NCBI GenBank assembly: GCA_013368325.1
Contig: JAACJK010000002.1
Location: 1,544,715-1,608,714 of the forward strand
Direction of reading: 5' to 3'
DNA length: 64,000 bases
Origin: Ephemerocybe angulata
Taxonomy: Eukaryota > Basidiomycota > Agaricomycetes > Agaricales > Psathyrellaceae
In this document: positions 23,601 through 35,738 of the stretch, piece after piece
Position numbering within the stretch: the stretch's first letter is position 1
Layout of the letters: each line of letters begins with the position of its first letter
The notes under the pieces: model-generated
Told to the model about the DNA's origin: nothing
The model's input: the letters and a program-made list of their open reading frames with translations, nothing else
Database searches by the model: none
Made by a program: the position numbers and the translations under genes

Positions 23601-25163
23601 GTGTTCCGAGAACCGCACCTGCAAACATCAACGGCGCGTGATTTTCTTCGAGCAAATCAGAGAGATTTCGTGCTAGCAATGCCGCATCGAGTCTGAGATC
23701 AGCAGCAGCGTCGACTTTGAGACCTTCCGCGGTCTTTGTGACTGTGCGGCACCGGGCGTGCACTTTTCCCCGATAGGTGACCCAGACGTATGGGATAACC
23801 AGGCCTCCACCTCGAAGCTGAGCCATCTCGTTGACGTAGAACCGTTTTCCATTTTGCTCGTATGCGGGTGTAAGCATGTCAAGTGGATATTCCCGCCATC
23901 GGTGGCCATGCCAAACCTCAGACATCTCCCCATCTGTTTCTTCTGGGTAAAAGCGGAGATGTGACGCGGTCTGAGGGTTTTCGAAGTCCTACTCAAAGTA
24001 TTAGTGTCAAACCAAGGAACAGATAGTCAGTGGAGAGCAGAACATACACGGCTGATGATGTCACGTATGTCGTTGACATGGAATACATTTCCGAGCTCTG
24101 AGATGCATCGCACGGTTTTCACGCTGATTTCCTCCCCAAGGCCTTTCTGCATACTTCGAAAGCCTTCATACGAAGGGACATCACTAGGATTGCACCTCTT
24201 CATTGCCCACAGGATGATTTTCATATGGCTAGAAGATAAACGCATCCGGGGGAAGTTGTCCAGCGTGTCGAGTATGCATGCCTATTACCAGCCAGCCGTG
24301 ATTGTCAGTAATAGCCACGGAAACGGGTGGTCAAGTATCCGAGAGTAGCAACATACCGTCTCGTTTGGATAAGGCCAGAAGCGCCGAGAATCACCAGATG
24401 AACGACTGTGCCCAGGCCCGGCAGTGCCAGCTTGGGCCTTCATCCGGGGACCACCAATATCAGTCTCGTCATCTGAATCTAAGGTCCAAGTGCTCAGTCA
24501 GCTACTCGGAAACACATTTAGCGATAAGACAAGGCCCGACAAACCATAATCCCAGCCTGAACCGAGTTGCCGCAGACCCTGAGATACTGTTAAATCATCC
24601 TCTTCAACAACAGGGAGACCTTGATCACGGGCAAACGCTAACATGCGTCGTGCCTCAAATTCCTCTTCAAGCATTGACTCGAACAGGTCATCGGTAAGCT
24701 CATCCTCCACTGCAAAGAGCGCAGTCTTCTCCTCTGGGCTGATATACAGGTCATGCGAGACGTGATTGGATAGTGGCCTGCCAGATTGGTTACCACCGTC
24801 GTTCTCAAACTGCATCCCTAACGGCGCAGTGAATTCTGAGGCTTGGGCCATTGTCGGGAGGGTGGCGGCGGGTGCGTCATAAGCGCGGGCATAGTTTGCT
24901 CGCACCTCCTGGGCAAACTGCAGTTTCTCAGCACGGATGTCCTGTGAGTCGAGGTGAGCCTTGGATTCTATATGTCGCTTCCATGAACCCCGTGAAAGGT
25001 ATAGTTTATGTCCGTCGGAGGCGTCTGTACACACGCGGCAGATCACTTCATTGTCTGTCCGCCCAGGACCACAATCTGAACAACCCAAAGTCAATCAAGG
25101 TACTCAGTGCGAATAAAGTGTTGTGTGCTTACCATCACCAAGGTCGTTCAGCCTAGGAGCCAT
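20640..25163 (-). CDS. CACTA/Plavaka-like transposase (TnpD-type), multi-exon
   Basis: The ATG at 25163 starts MAPRLNDLGD. After an intron comes a zinc-finger-like segment (CRVC...WKRHIESKAH), then exons reading RMRLSSSHMKIILWAMKRC, YPEETDGEMSEVWHGHRW and YTIWVPLWADDVSGARSKQY. An exon with VPNLPADNPQQSEECSHIGH and a C-R-V-C follows, then DTPVELLHTILLGIEKYNWH, HLPNHIRRFGPAVRFSTEVF and a Lys-rich C-terminus. The ADNP-x-QSE-x-x-x-H-x-G...C-R-x-C block and the D...LLH-x-x-LLG block are hallmarks of CACTA TnpD and fungal Plavaka-type DDE transposases. The last intron (20801-20752) joins in phase to an exon ending TAG at 20642-20640. No stop or frameshift is evident, so it may still be expressed or be domesticated. 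It is divergent from the gene at 25723. Confidence 0.7.
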
Positions 25164-25722
25164 GGTGAACGGGGAGAAGGAATGCAAGTTATGGTCAGAA
25201 TCAGACTGGCAAGCCAAATAACAATTCAAATTCTTTCCAAGTTGCCCCGCATCGATTGCAGGTCGTAGGAATGCCCAATCGACATTCTGGTCGTCTGAGA
25301 GAAACACTTGACCAATGACTAAAAGAAGCCCGTCAAGATCATCCCACGTTACATGCATGTTGAAACGTTGAACATTGAACAAACCCAACTCTTCAACCTG
25401 CTCGACGCTCTCGTGCCAGGGATTCCATGTTCAGCACCGAGACCAGCCAACCCATCCACCTATGTTTCCGTCCTGCAATTCCTCTCAGTATCTAAACTTC
25501 CTCTGCCGCCAATTTCTTGACTCCGCTGTTGAGCAACACATGCCTCCTCGATCAGTGGATCCTCCAGCGTTGGTCCGCCTTTGTGACAGCCTCAAAGGGC
25601 GGAGTGAAGCAGAAGAAGAGTGCGCTCGCCGTTCGCCGCTCACGGACCATGGCAAATGTGTATAAAAGGTGTGCAAAAACGAGCCTTCCCTCATCCCCAG
25701 CCTCACATCGACAATATCAAGC

Positions 25723-27071
25723 ATGGCTTCACCTTCGCACAGTGACCCGAACACGGGCAGCAGTCCTCCCCCCAATCCTCTTCAACTCCTACTTAACCGA
25801 GCGACTGGGCGCGTTCGCACCTTCAGTGAGGGCCCAGGTGGAGGTGACGGCGACGAATACCTCACAGGCGGCCCCGAGTCAGACGCCATTCCAGTGCCTG
25901 GCGAAGTCAACTTTGCCCTCGACTTTGTTGCGTGTGGCCGTGCCCTCAAGAGGCAATGCACCCTCTCTGCCCGTGCCGAAGAAGATTTCGATGCTTTCAT
26001 CAACGTTGGTCGTCTTCTCCCCGCCCTTCAACGCAGCTCAAAATCATCATTTTTTCTAGGCATCGGGGCCGGGGGAACATGTCCTTCGCTCGTACCTTGC
26101 TGTTCTCGAATGTCGAGACCTCTTGGTCTCTATACGCGCGGGTACAGCATACACCATTCCCGAGGATGTCAAGGTTCGTTGAATGATGTTCACTGCCACG
26201 ACACGCTCAGCGGCTCACACGATTCTCTGTGTTAGGACGCGATCACAAGGTACTCTCATGTTTACATCCTTTCTCCGGGCCTTCAACACTATAAGAAGAG
26301 AACAGGGCCAACGACTGTCTTGGTGAGTCCATAGTTCTTGTTTCTCGTGTATTACTAGTTCATGAATCACGGTACAAACATAGGCCGCGATGCGGAATGT
26401 CGGAGTCTCTGCCCTCCCCCCTGATCACGATGCTGGCTGTGTCGAGGTCATTCTCAAGGCCATCACCAAGGCCTTGACTGATGCCCGATTCCAAGTAAAA
26501 GAACAGGTACGTTGTGTTTCATGAATCATATTTCAGCACCCCTTTCATTCAACATCCACCTCCTGCGTCTACTCAGATATCCGACACCATCAAGAGGTTC
26601 AAAGATGACAGCAGCGGTTGCGACATCGCGTCGCTAGTCTACGAATGTGTCGGTGGGAAGACGAAGCCAACGGTGGGGATTTTCATGCGTATTGCCTTCC
26701 TGGTACGTCCTCCATTTGTGTGGCTTTGGCTGATTGTTAACGTTGTTTGCTAGCGTTGGGTGATGGACACGTACCCTGACAAAAATGCCGGAAAGTATTG
26801 GGATGAAGTCGATAGCCAACTCGCCGCTGTGCGGAAAGGCGCAAAGTCTGCTGAAGAACGTGAAGCGTGAGTTCAATTCCGTTTCCTTTATTAGATGTGC
26901 CTGTCTGACCTCGCTTTCATCAGAGCTTTCAAGGTTTTATATCAGGACGACGTCGAAAAGTATGGCAAACCAAACACGGACTGCCCCACGGTCTCCGCCG
27001 ACCGTGTCGACGACTGGATCAAGACCGTGAATCGCTTCGCATCCAATTCCGCGAATGCTGCGCTTGGTTGA
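25723..27071 (+). CDS. Hypothetical protein, multi-exon, divergent from the transposase
   Basis: The ATG at 25723 starts MASPSHSDPN, then a Pro/Gly-rich head, EVNFALDFVACGRALKRQC, and, after splicing, EHVLRSYLAVLECRDLLVSI, YSHVYILSPGLQHYKKRTG, EVILKAITKALTDARFQVKE, CVGGKTKPTVGIFMRIAFL, RWVMDTYPDKNAGKYWDEVD and VDDWIKTVNRFASNSANAAL, TGA at 27069-27071. At least five short introns join in phase. The product is soluble and helical; I do not recognise the domain. About 560 bp separate it from the transposase start, so the two may share a promoter. It could be the accessory ORF of the same element; this is inference. Confidence 0.6.
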
Positions 27072-27292
27072 TATATCCCATACCATACCATATTTTGTTC
27101 CTGTTAATCTTTCCTTGAATTCATACCCTTTTCTTGTGTCAACCAGAAATCTGAACATGAGACTCTCGAGATCCTCAATAAATGAATTAAGCAGCTTTGT
27201 CATGGATTGTATAATGCGCCGCCAGGAGATATCAATAAGACCTTTGAGATCCCAGTCAAACGCCAAGCCCATGCTTGCTGAACAGCAAACCA

Positions 27293-28059
27293 ATGACCCA
27301 CAAGGCACAGTCAGGTACTTCTTCCTCAGGTCAGGACTTTGCGACCAAGAAGTATCAAATCGAGGTTGGTTCTGATGTCGCGACAACACCCCAAGACATG
27401 GTTCAGTCCATACTTCGAATCAAACGATGATTGGTTGATTATGGTAATGGCGTCGATTCGACGGCCAGGCAGGAGCTCAGCCGCGACCTGCCACAATCAC
27501 TCCTACGATCACGGCCTCGCGTTTTTTCTATACTTCTTTCCATCGGTGGTGTATCTAGTTACAGAGACCACGGGAAGCAAAGACCAATATGGGCGCCGTC
27601 GCAGTTGGGCAGAGAATGGCTGAGGTACAACGTGCTGTTGCCTTTGCCGGTGATCTGTATGCTGTCGGCATTCTGGAACTCGAAGAGCTGAACACGGCGG
27701 GAGAAATGATCATGACATTTATGGAGGGACAGCCAGATGTTCTTCAGCTAATTTCAATCCTGTATTGGCGGGCCATGACCTACAAAGGGCGCATCCCGGA
27801 CCTAGGGTACTGGTTAGACCTCGAATCTGACGTGGAAAAAACTCGCAGGGGTTTCCCTAATACTCATTCTGGCGTCCGACGGGGCTCTGGCGGGTACAAG
27901 GAAGAAGAATTGTTTGATGCTCTTCTTCAACGCTTTATTGATGTAACCAAAGGTTCACCATTCCCAGATGAACATCAGGAGGATACTAGACTCTCTAGGG
28001 TGTGCACCGACGTATTGGCAAGCTTATGCTTTGTATATTATACCTACGAGTTGAGATGA
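27293..28059 (+). CDS. Hypothetical protein
   Basis: The well-supported part is an open exon from the ATG at 27589 to TGA before 28060 (156 codons), reading AEVQRAVAFAGDLYAVGILE, PDVLQLISILYWRAMTYKG and EEELFDALLQRFIDVTKGS, clearly helical. An upstream frame from the ATG at 27293 (KKYQIEVGSDVATTPQDMVQ) ends at 27427 and may be a 5' exon, but I found no clean junction. The family is not recognised. It lies in tandem 220 bp after the previous gene and both may belong to the transposon block. Confidence 0.45.
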
Positions 28060-28368
28060 GCACAGTGGAGGCTTGTTCAATAATTAAGACCTGTGGCTCC
28101 CATCTAATCTAATCGCTCATAGCTCGCCTCATAGAGCACTTCTCGCCACGGAATTTTAACAATGTATATTTACTATAGTCATTTATACATCAAGTAAATT
28201 TGAACGCTATAGCTTCACTGGAACCTGAGGAAAGAAGTTGCTTCTCTAACGACCCGTTTGATGGCTACGGTGCGGCAAAGAATTCTCATTTGCAAACCAG
28301 TTCGAGCGCCCTGACGCGGACGCGCCTTTCCTTCAAGTTTCATTTCAACCCCGTCACGGTACAAGTCA

Positions 28369-28397
28369 CCCGTGCGAAGCACGGGCCGAACTGCTAG
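28369..28397 (+). other. Hairpin plus CTAG: candidate transposon terminus
   Basis: CCCGTGC (28369-28375) and GCACGGG (28379-28385) form a perfect stem with a GAA loop. Eight bases later comes CTAG (28394-28397) followed by T. A short GC hairpin about 10 bases before CTRR, with insertion before T, is the 3' end signature of Helitrons. Read differently, TAGTG at 28395-28399 is the 3' end word of CACTA elements. The matching 5' end was not found for either reading. Confidence 0.35.
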
Positions 28398-28490
28398 TGT
28401 CTACATATATTATCTTCCTCGCCATCGAAGCGCGCGCCTTGCGAGCGCCTATCCAACGTCATCGTCATCTTCGCATCAAGTTCCAGTGGC

Positions 28491-30001
28491 CTAAAGCTTC
28501 AGGTTCCTTTCTGCTGCCCATCGCAACGTGTCTCTAGTAGTTTCCTCCATCGTGCGATATTTAATCCCAAGGATCCTCTTCTCCTTAGCAGTGTTAAAAT
28601 AGATCTCTGGGGTCAGCTCGTCCTTCGTGGTCTCCGCCGTGCCCTTAGGAATGGTCTTTCCAGGATAAAACTCGGCCAAGAATTTGTTCGCGAGGTCGAC
28701 TAAACGAATATTCAAATAAGCTAAGCATTCGTCCCTCCAATCATGTCTCAATCTAAAATAAAAGATAAATCGGTACTCACTCCACTCATTGAGAAAGAAC
28801 GTCCCCGCCGACGCAATAATCCTCTCTCCCCCCGCCTCCGCCGTCTCCATCGCGCGCACATGTGCCTCGGCGATGTCGCGCACGTCGACCCAGCCGTTCG
28901 GAATGGAGAGGCTTCCGGATTGGGGTTTCGGGCTGCGTTCGATGACGTTGTCCCACCATACTTTGAGGGTCGAGGGGAGGTCTGAAGTGGATTTTGGGGT
29001 TTGGATTGCGGGCTAGAGAAAGGGGTATGTGAGTAAGTTGGTGGGGTGGAGGGGGGTCACGAGATGTGTGTGTGTGAAAGGGAACGTACGCCGAAGACGT
29101 AACCGGGGTTTATCACGGAGATGTCCCATTGAACTTCAGATTTGTGGGCGTTGTAGAACTCCCAGGTGGCTATTATATATCAAACGATGTGTCAGTAATG
29201 GTATTTGAGAGACCACATTCAAGTACACACCTTTTTCGGCTAAGACCTTCGAAGCCCCGTATACGGTCATCGGATCCGCCTTGCTACCACGTTTCTCGAC
29301 TTCAGACACGTCTTCGGTGTTCCAGTCATCTTCACTAAACGTCCGCGCCCCGGGACTCCTCAATGACCACATTGTTGCGACGCTGGACGTTATCACGATG
29401 CGCTTCAGTTTGTATGAGCTGTCTCGCTGACTTGAAGGATAGTTTAGCGTTCAACGTGCTGTGTCAAGGGGCGAGGTAAGTACCTGGCACGCAGTGCGCT
29501 CTTGAGAACTCCGACTGTGCCATCTACGGCTGGCTGGATCATGTCTTTGCGATCATTTAGAGTGGGAATTCGTTGGGTATCAAGAGGATCATGTTAAACG
29601 TACCTTGGGGGTCGGTGAAGCTGGTGTTTGGCAGTGGCGACGCTGCATGCACGACGGCATCCACTCCGAGGATCACTTCATCAAATGCACCATCCTATAA
29701 TTTGAACCACCGGCAGTCTCAGCGTGAGCAACTTATTGATAAGTATAGACCCTTTCCGCTCACGTACTTTGATAATGTCTGGGATTACAATGAATTCCAC
29801 TGCAATGCTATCATCCTTCTTGCCACCTTCTTCGTTTATGTGTTTCAGGAGATCCCGTTTGAGGGAGGCGCCTTTCTCTGCGGAGCGGACTACGGCTTTG
29901 ACGGTGTGGCCGCGGGCGAGGAGGGTGGCTATAACCCAGGCGCCGAGGTAGCCTGTGCCGCCGGTGACGAGGACCGTGGATGGTGATGTTATAGGGGACA
30001 T
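28491..30001 (-). CDS. NAD(P)-dependent extended SDR reductase (dihydroflavonol-4-reductase/ketoreductase-like)
   Basis: The ATG at 30001 starts MSPITSPSTVLVTGGTGYLG, the N-terminal Rossmann glycine motif TGGTGYLG at residues 13-20. Following exons read GVDAVVHAASPLPNTSF, RIVITSSVATMWS (active-site Ser strand) and MTVYGASKVLAEKATWEF with the catalytic Y-x-x-x-K. VINPGYVFGP, GWVDVRDIAEAHVRAMETAE and a C-terminal helix GIKYRTMEETTRDTLRWAAE follow, TAG at 28493-28491. This is the extended (epimerase-like) SDR plan typical of DFR-like and methylglyoxal/aldehyde reductases, here in the expected order and length. At least four short introns. The substrate cannot be told from sequence. It is a cytosolic enzyme, with no signal peptide. 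Confidence 0.9.
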
Positions 30002-30517
30002 TGCGCAATATATATGATGCTACCAGGTGGTAGGTAGTACAGTGGATGACGGGGGTCGAAGTTATTCGTTCATCCTTCTCTTTTAAGGAATTCACTTGTG
30101 TCTGGTTTCAGCTGATTCCTCACTGGGATTAGTAGAGACTCCGCGAAGCTCGCACGTGCCATTCCAAAGGAGAGAAGATCCAAAACCCTGATAAGAATCC
30201 CATACTTCCTGGCTTCTAGATCCGCACCTCAATACAGTGTACAGAACGCGACCCCTTTCGAGCTGTATTCATATTGTACAGTACTAGTAGCGATAAAGTT
30301 ATGATAGTTGTATCATATCGCACTTCGACCGCTAATCAGCCGTTTATCAGTCTTCCGACAATGTCCTTCGATAATTTCCATCTTTGATACATATCTATCC
30401 TTGTACCAGGCCCACGCATTATAAACCCGCTGACGGGTCGTTATGTGGCACCCCAGCCCCATTCTCTTCTGCGCCAAGCACAGACACAGGCATAAAATTC
30501 AAAGTTCACCTCCCACA

Positions 30518-30765
30518 ATGCCGTCTCATCTCATTTTCGCCCTATCCATAATCCTCCTCACCGCCGGCGCCATCGCGGCACCACTGGGTATCAGCGACCC
30601 CATCAGTGCAGTGGGCCAAGTCAAGAATGGCGGCGGTCCCATCGCTACATACACTCCCCCAAATGGTATGTATGTACCTCGCAATGGAAATGGATACTGG
30701 ACTGACTACTATTTTCAGTTGGAATAATACCCCACCCTGTGGATCCGATTGAAGGACCCTACTGA
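30518..30765 (+). CDS. Small secreted peptide, 64 aa, two exons
   Basis: The ATG at 30518 gives a clear signal peptide (LIFALSIILLTAGAIAAPLG, cleavage likely after A-I-A-A or nearby). A 53-bp intron with a GTATGT donor (30666) and TTTCAG acceptor (30718) splits an Asn-Val junction and joins in phase to a short tail ending PVDPIEGPY, TGA 30763-30765. If the intron is retained the frame also stays open for 20 more codons. There are no cysteines in the mature part. This is a candidate secreted peptide of unknown role. Confidence 0.6.
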
Positions 30766-31741
30766 GAGGACGATCGTGCTCTTACTTGACCAATATACAC
30801 AATGTATATATACTTAGTTCGAGTATCAATCTCTGTGACTGATTCTATCTTCTTCGGAACCTCCGGAACGCCTTCCCGTTCAGCGGCTACGGTGAGAACC
30901 TCTTCCTCGCTTTTTAAAAACACCACCGGCGCCTTCCACCCTCGAAAGAGGGTAGGGGGATGTCATTTCTCGGGAGTTGTTCCGGATGACGACGCTGGGC
31001 GCTTAACACTTTGCGGTGAGAGGTACGTCACTACGCCGGGGATTTGTGATCCCTTCTAAAACGAATAGCGCGTGTGCGGAGCGGTGCAACGTGCGGAACA
31101 ACTCACGGAAATGGTGATGCTGGAGGTACGCAAAGCAGTGCCGTCCATGAGGGTGCGACTACCTAGCTCCGCCGTGCAACCAGTACCCAACATCAGGCTT
31201 AGAGGGGCTTAGAGGTCGCGCGGTTTGCTTGCTGACAAAAGATACGACCGATCTCATTGGGCCGAGCCAATGAGAGGTCTCCAAAAGATGTACAGTATAC
31301 TTACTGTACCAGAACCATACTGAGGACCTCTGAGGACCGTCTCGCTGATATGAGGTCACGAGACGCCAGTTCATCTCAGTTTGGATAGAGAAGCGTGGAG
31401 TTGCTCGGGATCAGTCCTGTTGCCATAACAAAGTGGGCGCTTAGGTAGAACGAGCGTTACGAGCCCCATTTTGTGTGCGCAGATCGCATGCATTTAGCAA
31501 AAATGGTGGTCGATGTGGCTCCACAAACCATCACGTCATTGGAGCCACCCGCTTAGCCCTGGTGGCAACTGCACAAGCGCTCTAAGATTTCTTCGGAGCA
31601 GCAACCAGCTGACGGAGGGTGCGTCTATATAGCCCCACCTCGGAGGGCCTCGACCACTCCTCTACTTCTTCCTTCTAACGCCTCCGATCGTCGCTCTGGG
31701 CGGTAGTACCCCGTTCTTCAAGGCTCGATTCGCTCGCATCC
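30766..31741. other. Intergenic, no supported gene
   Basis: Short frames only. It should contain the 3' end of the secreted-peptide gene and the promoter of the transporter. Confidence 0.45.
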
Positions 31742-34269
31742 ATGTCCGCCTCGGAAACGTCGACAACTATGTCTAATCCCTCCACCTCACCTACCCCATC
31801 CGTGTCGACGTATAAACGAGATAGGAAGTCAGTGGACGACGAAAGCGAGAAGCACCTCAAGAATGAGTACTCGGAGGATACTTTGACAGTGGACGACGAA
31901 AGCGAGCAACACCTCGAAATCGGGTACTCGAAGGATACTCTGGATGGTCGGTATCTTGAGAAGACGCAGATACTCAATGAAGCGATCCAGAGCATCGGAA
32001 TGGGAAGGTACCAGTGGTGAGTTTCTTATCTCATCGACGTGAAACATGTTTTAATAGGTATGAACCAGGGGGCTCTTCATTGTGACGGGATTCGGGTGGT
32101 TTGCGTACGTCGAGTGTCTATTCTGTTTCCTCATGTCGCTGACCGTTTCGGCGCAGTGATAACCTATGGCCCGTGCGTTACCTCTCGACTGGAATGGCAC
32201 GCAGGACGTTAACTCTGGATCCCTAGATCGTCACCGGTCTAATACTGCCCCCAACCGTCAACGAATTCAACATCAAGCCTGAATACCTGAAGATCGCCCA
32301 AAATCTCGGCCTATTAGTCGGAGCTGCGTTCTGGGGAGTTGGCGCTGACATCTGGGGACGAAAGTGAGTACAATCATCAGCTATTTATTCACGTCTTCGA
32401 TCGTGTACGTTCTTCCACCCTCTCCCTGTGATGGGGAGAGTTTCATTTCGCGTCGAATTGGGGGCGTGTGTATCGTTCGATACTAACCTCGATGGACTCG
32501 TATCTTAGAATCTCGTTCAATATCACCATGCTCATCATCGCCATTTTCGCTCTGGCGGCCGGAGGATCCCCGAACTTCCCTGCTCTAGCATCATTCGCTG
32601 CGCTGTGGAGTATAGGCGTCGGAGGAAACCTTCCTGTCGACTCCGCAATCTTTCTAGGTGAGCGTGACTTGGTTAGCGAATGAATGGTCCCTCCACTAAC
32701 GGTCTCTCTCCTGCTTTAGAATTCATCCCAGCCTCGCATCAGTACCTCCTCACGGTCTTATCGATTTGGTGGGCGTTTGGACAGCTCGTCGGAAGCTTGG
32801 TACGTGTTGAACCTCGCTGCAGATCCTCGTCTCATGCAAAATGCAGGTTGCATGGCCACTTATGGCCAAGTTCTCGTGCGCGACTACCGCCCCAGGCGTC
32901 GACTGTCCGAAGTCGAGCAATATGGGGTGGCGGTACTTCCTCATCGCTATGGGAGGCCTCATGTTCGTCATGTGGGGTCTGCGGTTCTTCGCCTTCAGGC
33001 TATACGAGAGCCCGAAGTACCTGATGGGTAAGGGCCGAGACGCGGATGCGGTCGAGGTCGTTCATCGAGTTGCCGAGTATAACAAGACAACATCGAGTCT
33101 CAGCGTCGATCTCCTCGCCTCCGTCGACGAGAAGTACGATCTCAAGAGCGAGAAGGACGCTAAGAAGGAGGGCCACGCTGAACAGGCGATTCGAAGGCAG
33201 CTTAGCAAGTTCGACAGTAACCACGTTAAGAGCTTGTTCGCCTCTCGAAAGCTGGCTTATTCGACTACTCTTCTGCTCATTATATGGGGTAAGGATCACC
33301 GTTCCTCCTGCGACGATTGCCTATTCCAACTGAGTATATTCTTTTCGTCCTGTAGCGCTCATCGGTCTCGCGTTCCCACTGTCAGTACTCCCGCTCTTTC
33401 CTCTCCCCGAGAACACCCATTGATCGAACTGGCAGATACAACTCCTTCATCACATATTAGTGAGTTCCTCAACATAAATGACTCCAGTCCCCTCGCTGAT
33501 CAGCTCATTCATGTAGTCTGGCCACTCGCGGAGCTGAATTCGGCGACGGATCCGTGTATATCACGTACCGAAATGTACGTATCACCCCCCTTTAGCATCA
33601 GATAGACGTTCTTATCCCACTTCAGCAAGCGATTTTGAGTGTCGTAGGGGTGCCAGGTGCTCTCCTGGCCGGGTACATGGTCGACCTTCCCATTCTAGGG
33701 AGACGAGGAACTCTTTCAATATCTACAAGTGCGTATCCTTCGTTTCGCTTCAGCGATGTACGGGGAACTAACTTTGGTTTGATCGGCCATTCCTTTGCAG
33801 TCCTCACTGGTGTATTCATTCTTGTGTCGCCCACCTCGCGCACGTCAAATGCGCTCCTCGGATGGAACTGCGCCTACAGCTTCACGAGTAACGTCATGTA
33901 TGGGGTGCTGTACGCGCTAACACCGGAGCTCTTTCCCACGAAGGATCGAGGAACAGGTAACGCGCTTATGTCGACTGCGAATAGGATCTTTGGTATTATC
34001 GTGAGTCCTGTCGCTTCATTCCCCCGCCCGCCCGCTCGATCTCGGAAGCGGTGCTATCCGAAGGTGAAGCTACCGTGTGGCAGTGGGCGGTATACTCGCG
34101 GGTATTCAGAGAACTGACACCATTCATTTATGTTTAGGCGCCTGTCATTGCCTTATTTGCAGACCTTACAAGCTCGGTGCCGATCTTTATCGCTGGCGCG
34201 GTATTTGTGGCCGCGGGCGCCATTGCACTCCTTCTCCCTTTCGAGTCCCGCGGTCGCGCCTCATTGTAA
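31742..34269 (+). CDS. Major facilitator superfamily transporter (SV2/sugar-porter-like)
   Basis: The ATG at 31742 opens a hydrophilic head of about 90 residues holding an imperfect internal repeat (VDDESE-x-HL twice). Membrane segments follow over many exons: GLFIVTGFGWFADNLWP (TM1), LKIAQNLGLLVGAAFWGVG (TM2), then ADIWGRK, the MFS G-x-x-x-D-x-x-G-R-[KR] loop. Later come ITMLIIAIFALAAGG, FLIAMGGLMFVMWGLRFFAF and YESPKYLMGKGRDADAVEVV, the P-E-S-P-x-x-L loop of the sugar-porter and SV2 groups. The second half carries GVPGALLAGYMVDLPILGRR and YALTPELFPTKDRGTGNAL, and it ends FESRGRASL, TAA 34267-34269. The protein sits in the plasma or organelle membrane. The substrate is unknown. It is convergent with the next gene, 53 bp apart. 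Confidence 0.88.
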
Positions 34270-34322
34270 CTGGTTTACGATTCGTAGAGGACGATGGTCA
34301 AACCATCATAGATATCATAGAT

Positions 34323-35738
34323 TCAATCCTGCCCTAGATACAATACCCAACCCGTTCCATCTGGGTTCGGTCCCAAGCCCCTAAACAACGTCCTCTGCCC
34401 AAGGTAATCGATCCTCCGCATCCGGTCGTTCGGATCGACATACCCCTCAAGCGCCTTCCACTCATTCTCCGGCGCCGTCACATCCGTCCTCCTCCGATGC
34501 GCCTTCGCCGCTTCCTTCCGCCTCGCTGTCGTCCAGTGCGGGCCCCAATACTCATCCGCCCTCACACCCTCCCTGAAGTTCGCGTACACGCAATTGAGAA
34601 CGTCTCGAACCTTGATGCCGTCGGGGTTGATGACCATGAGCGGCCACGCGAAGCGCTCCGCCATGTCGTCTGCGAGGGCGTTGATATACATGTGTGTGAG
34701 GAACGGGTGCGACGCCGGCTGTGCAAAGTCCGCGGGTGTAAGTGGTCTACAACCTTCGTCACCGCCGCTGCTCACGCCGTACTGCGCTGCACTGACATCT
34801 TCGCGCAGGTCCCAGTACACACGCGGCACGCCGAAGAGTACGTGCTCGAGGAAGGGGTTGAGCTGGACTTCCCAAGGGAAGGGGAGGGGCTTTGTGGGAT
34901 TTGGGGGCGCCCAGCGAGTGGGCCGAGGAGGGAGGGACGGGTGTTCGATGCCGAGTTTCCAGCGTCCGGGGTGGAAGCCGGTGTGAGGCGAGTAGAGGGA
35001 GTCGAATACGTCTTCTGGCGTCATGTTGGTGTCCTTGATGTGTTGGAGGGGCGCGAAGTGCTGGGGAGGAGAATCTTGGTGATGATGAACTTCGTGAGGA
35101 TCGTCGTCCGATGCGAATGCGACTCACCTGAGTTGTGCACCTGCACATTCCCAACTATGGGACGTGCCCAGTATCCGTACGCCTTCCATTCGTGGGGCTG
35201 TACCCTGGGCGAGCGCTGCGGATCGGGAAGGGTGTCGTGCATCGGCATCTTACCCTTTCCTATTGGTGCCGGCGAAGCAATCGTCGACGTACTCGGACCT
35301 GCGTCGAGAAGGTTAAGGGCTATCCGGTTGAGTGATCAAAGCAAGGTACGCACGAGAGCGTCCCCGAGACGTAAATCGCCTCACCAGCCTTCGCATCGTA
35401 GACATCCGTTTCGGAACGAAGGTCCGATCTTCGTGCTCATGACCAGTCGGTCGCTGGATGATGTTGGGCGGGAGGGTGATGCTCCAGTCCGACGTTGGGC
35501 TCGAGTCCATGCTCGAGAGTTCGCCTGACTTCAGGTTGAAGTCAAGCTCAAAGACGGGCGCGTTCGCCAGAGGCATCGGAGAATGCGGAGGGCTGGGGAC
35601 CCAGGGTATTGAAGGATCTCGGACGGGCCTGTAGAACCCGCCGTACTGCTGCCATCGCGGACGACTGGGAGAGATCTCCCCCTTTGTCGGTGTGAACTGG
35701 TGCTTGGAAGTCGATGCCTGAAGCTGATTGTCAACCAT
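34323..35738 (-). CDS. DUF6699-domain protein
   Basis: The ATG at 35738 starts MVDNQLQASTSKHQ; the longer frame upstream has only a TTG. A disordered, Pro/Ser-rich N-terminal half follows. After two short introns comes a C-terminal domain with PFPWEVQLNPFLEHVLFGV and RVYWDLRED, the W-x-x-x-L-N-P...L-x-G-x-P-x-x-x-W-D-[LV] pattern of basidiomycete DUF6699 proteins. MVINPDGIKVRDVLNCVYAN and RRIDYLGQRTLFRGLGPNPD are also typical. TGA at 34325-34323. The family is common in Agaricomycetes and has no known biochemical role. No membrane segment or signal peptide. Confidence 0.8.

Noticed and set aside
20640..25163. KDZ (Kyakuja-Dileera-Zisupton) transposase
   Set aside because: The CxC-type zinc-finger head and the Y-D-x-A-C-x-W type motif of KDZ are absent; the D-N-P-x-Q-S-E and L-L-H blocks fit the CACTA/Plavaka type better.
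34497..35528. 343-codon + strand frame opposite the DUF6699 gene
   Set aside because: The minus strand has the recognisable DUF6699 domain and in-phase introns; the + frame starts at a non-central position and has no motif, so it is a codon-bias shadow.
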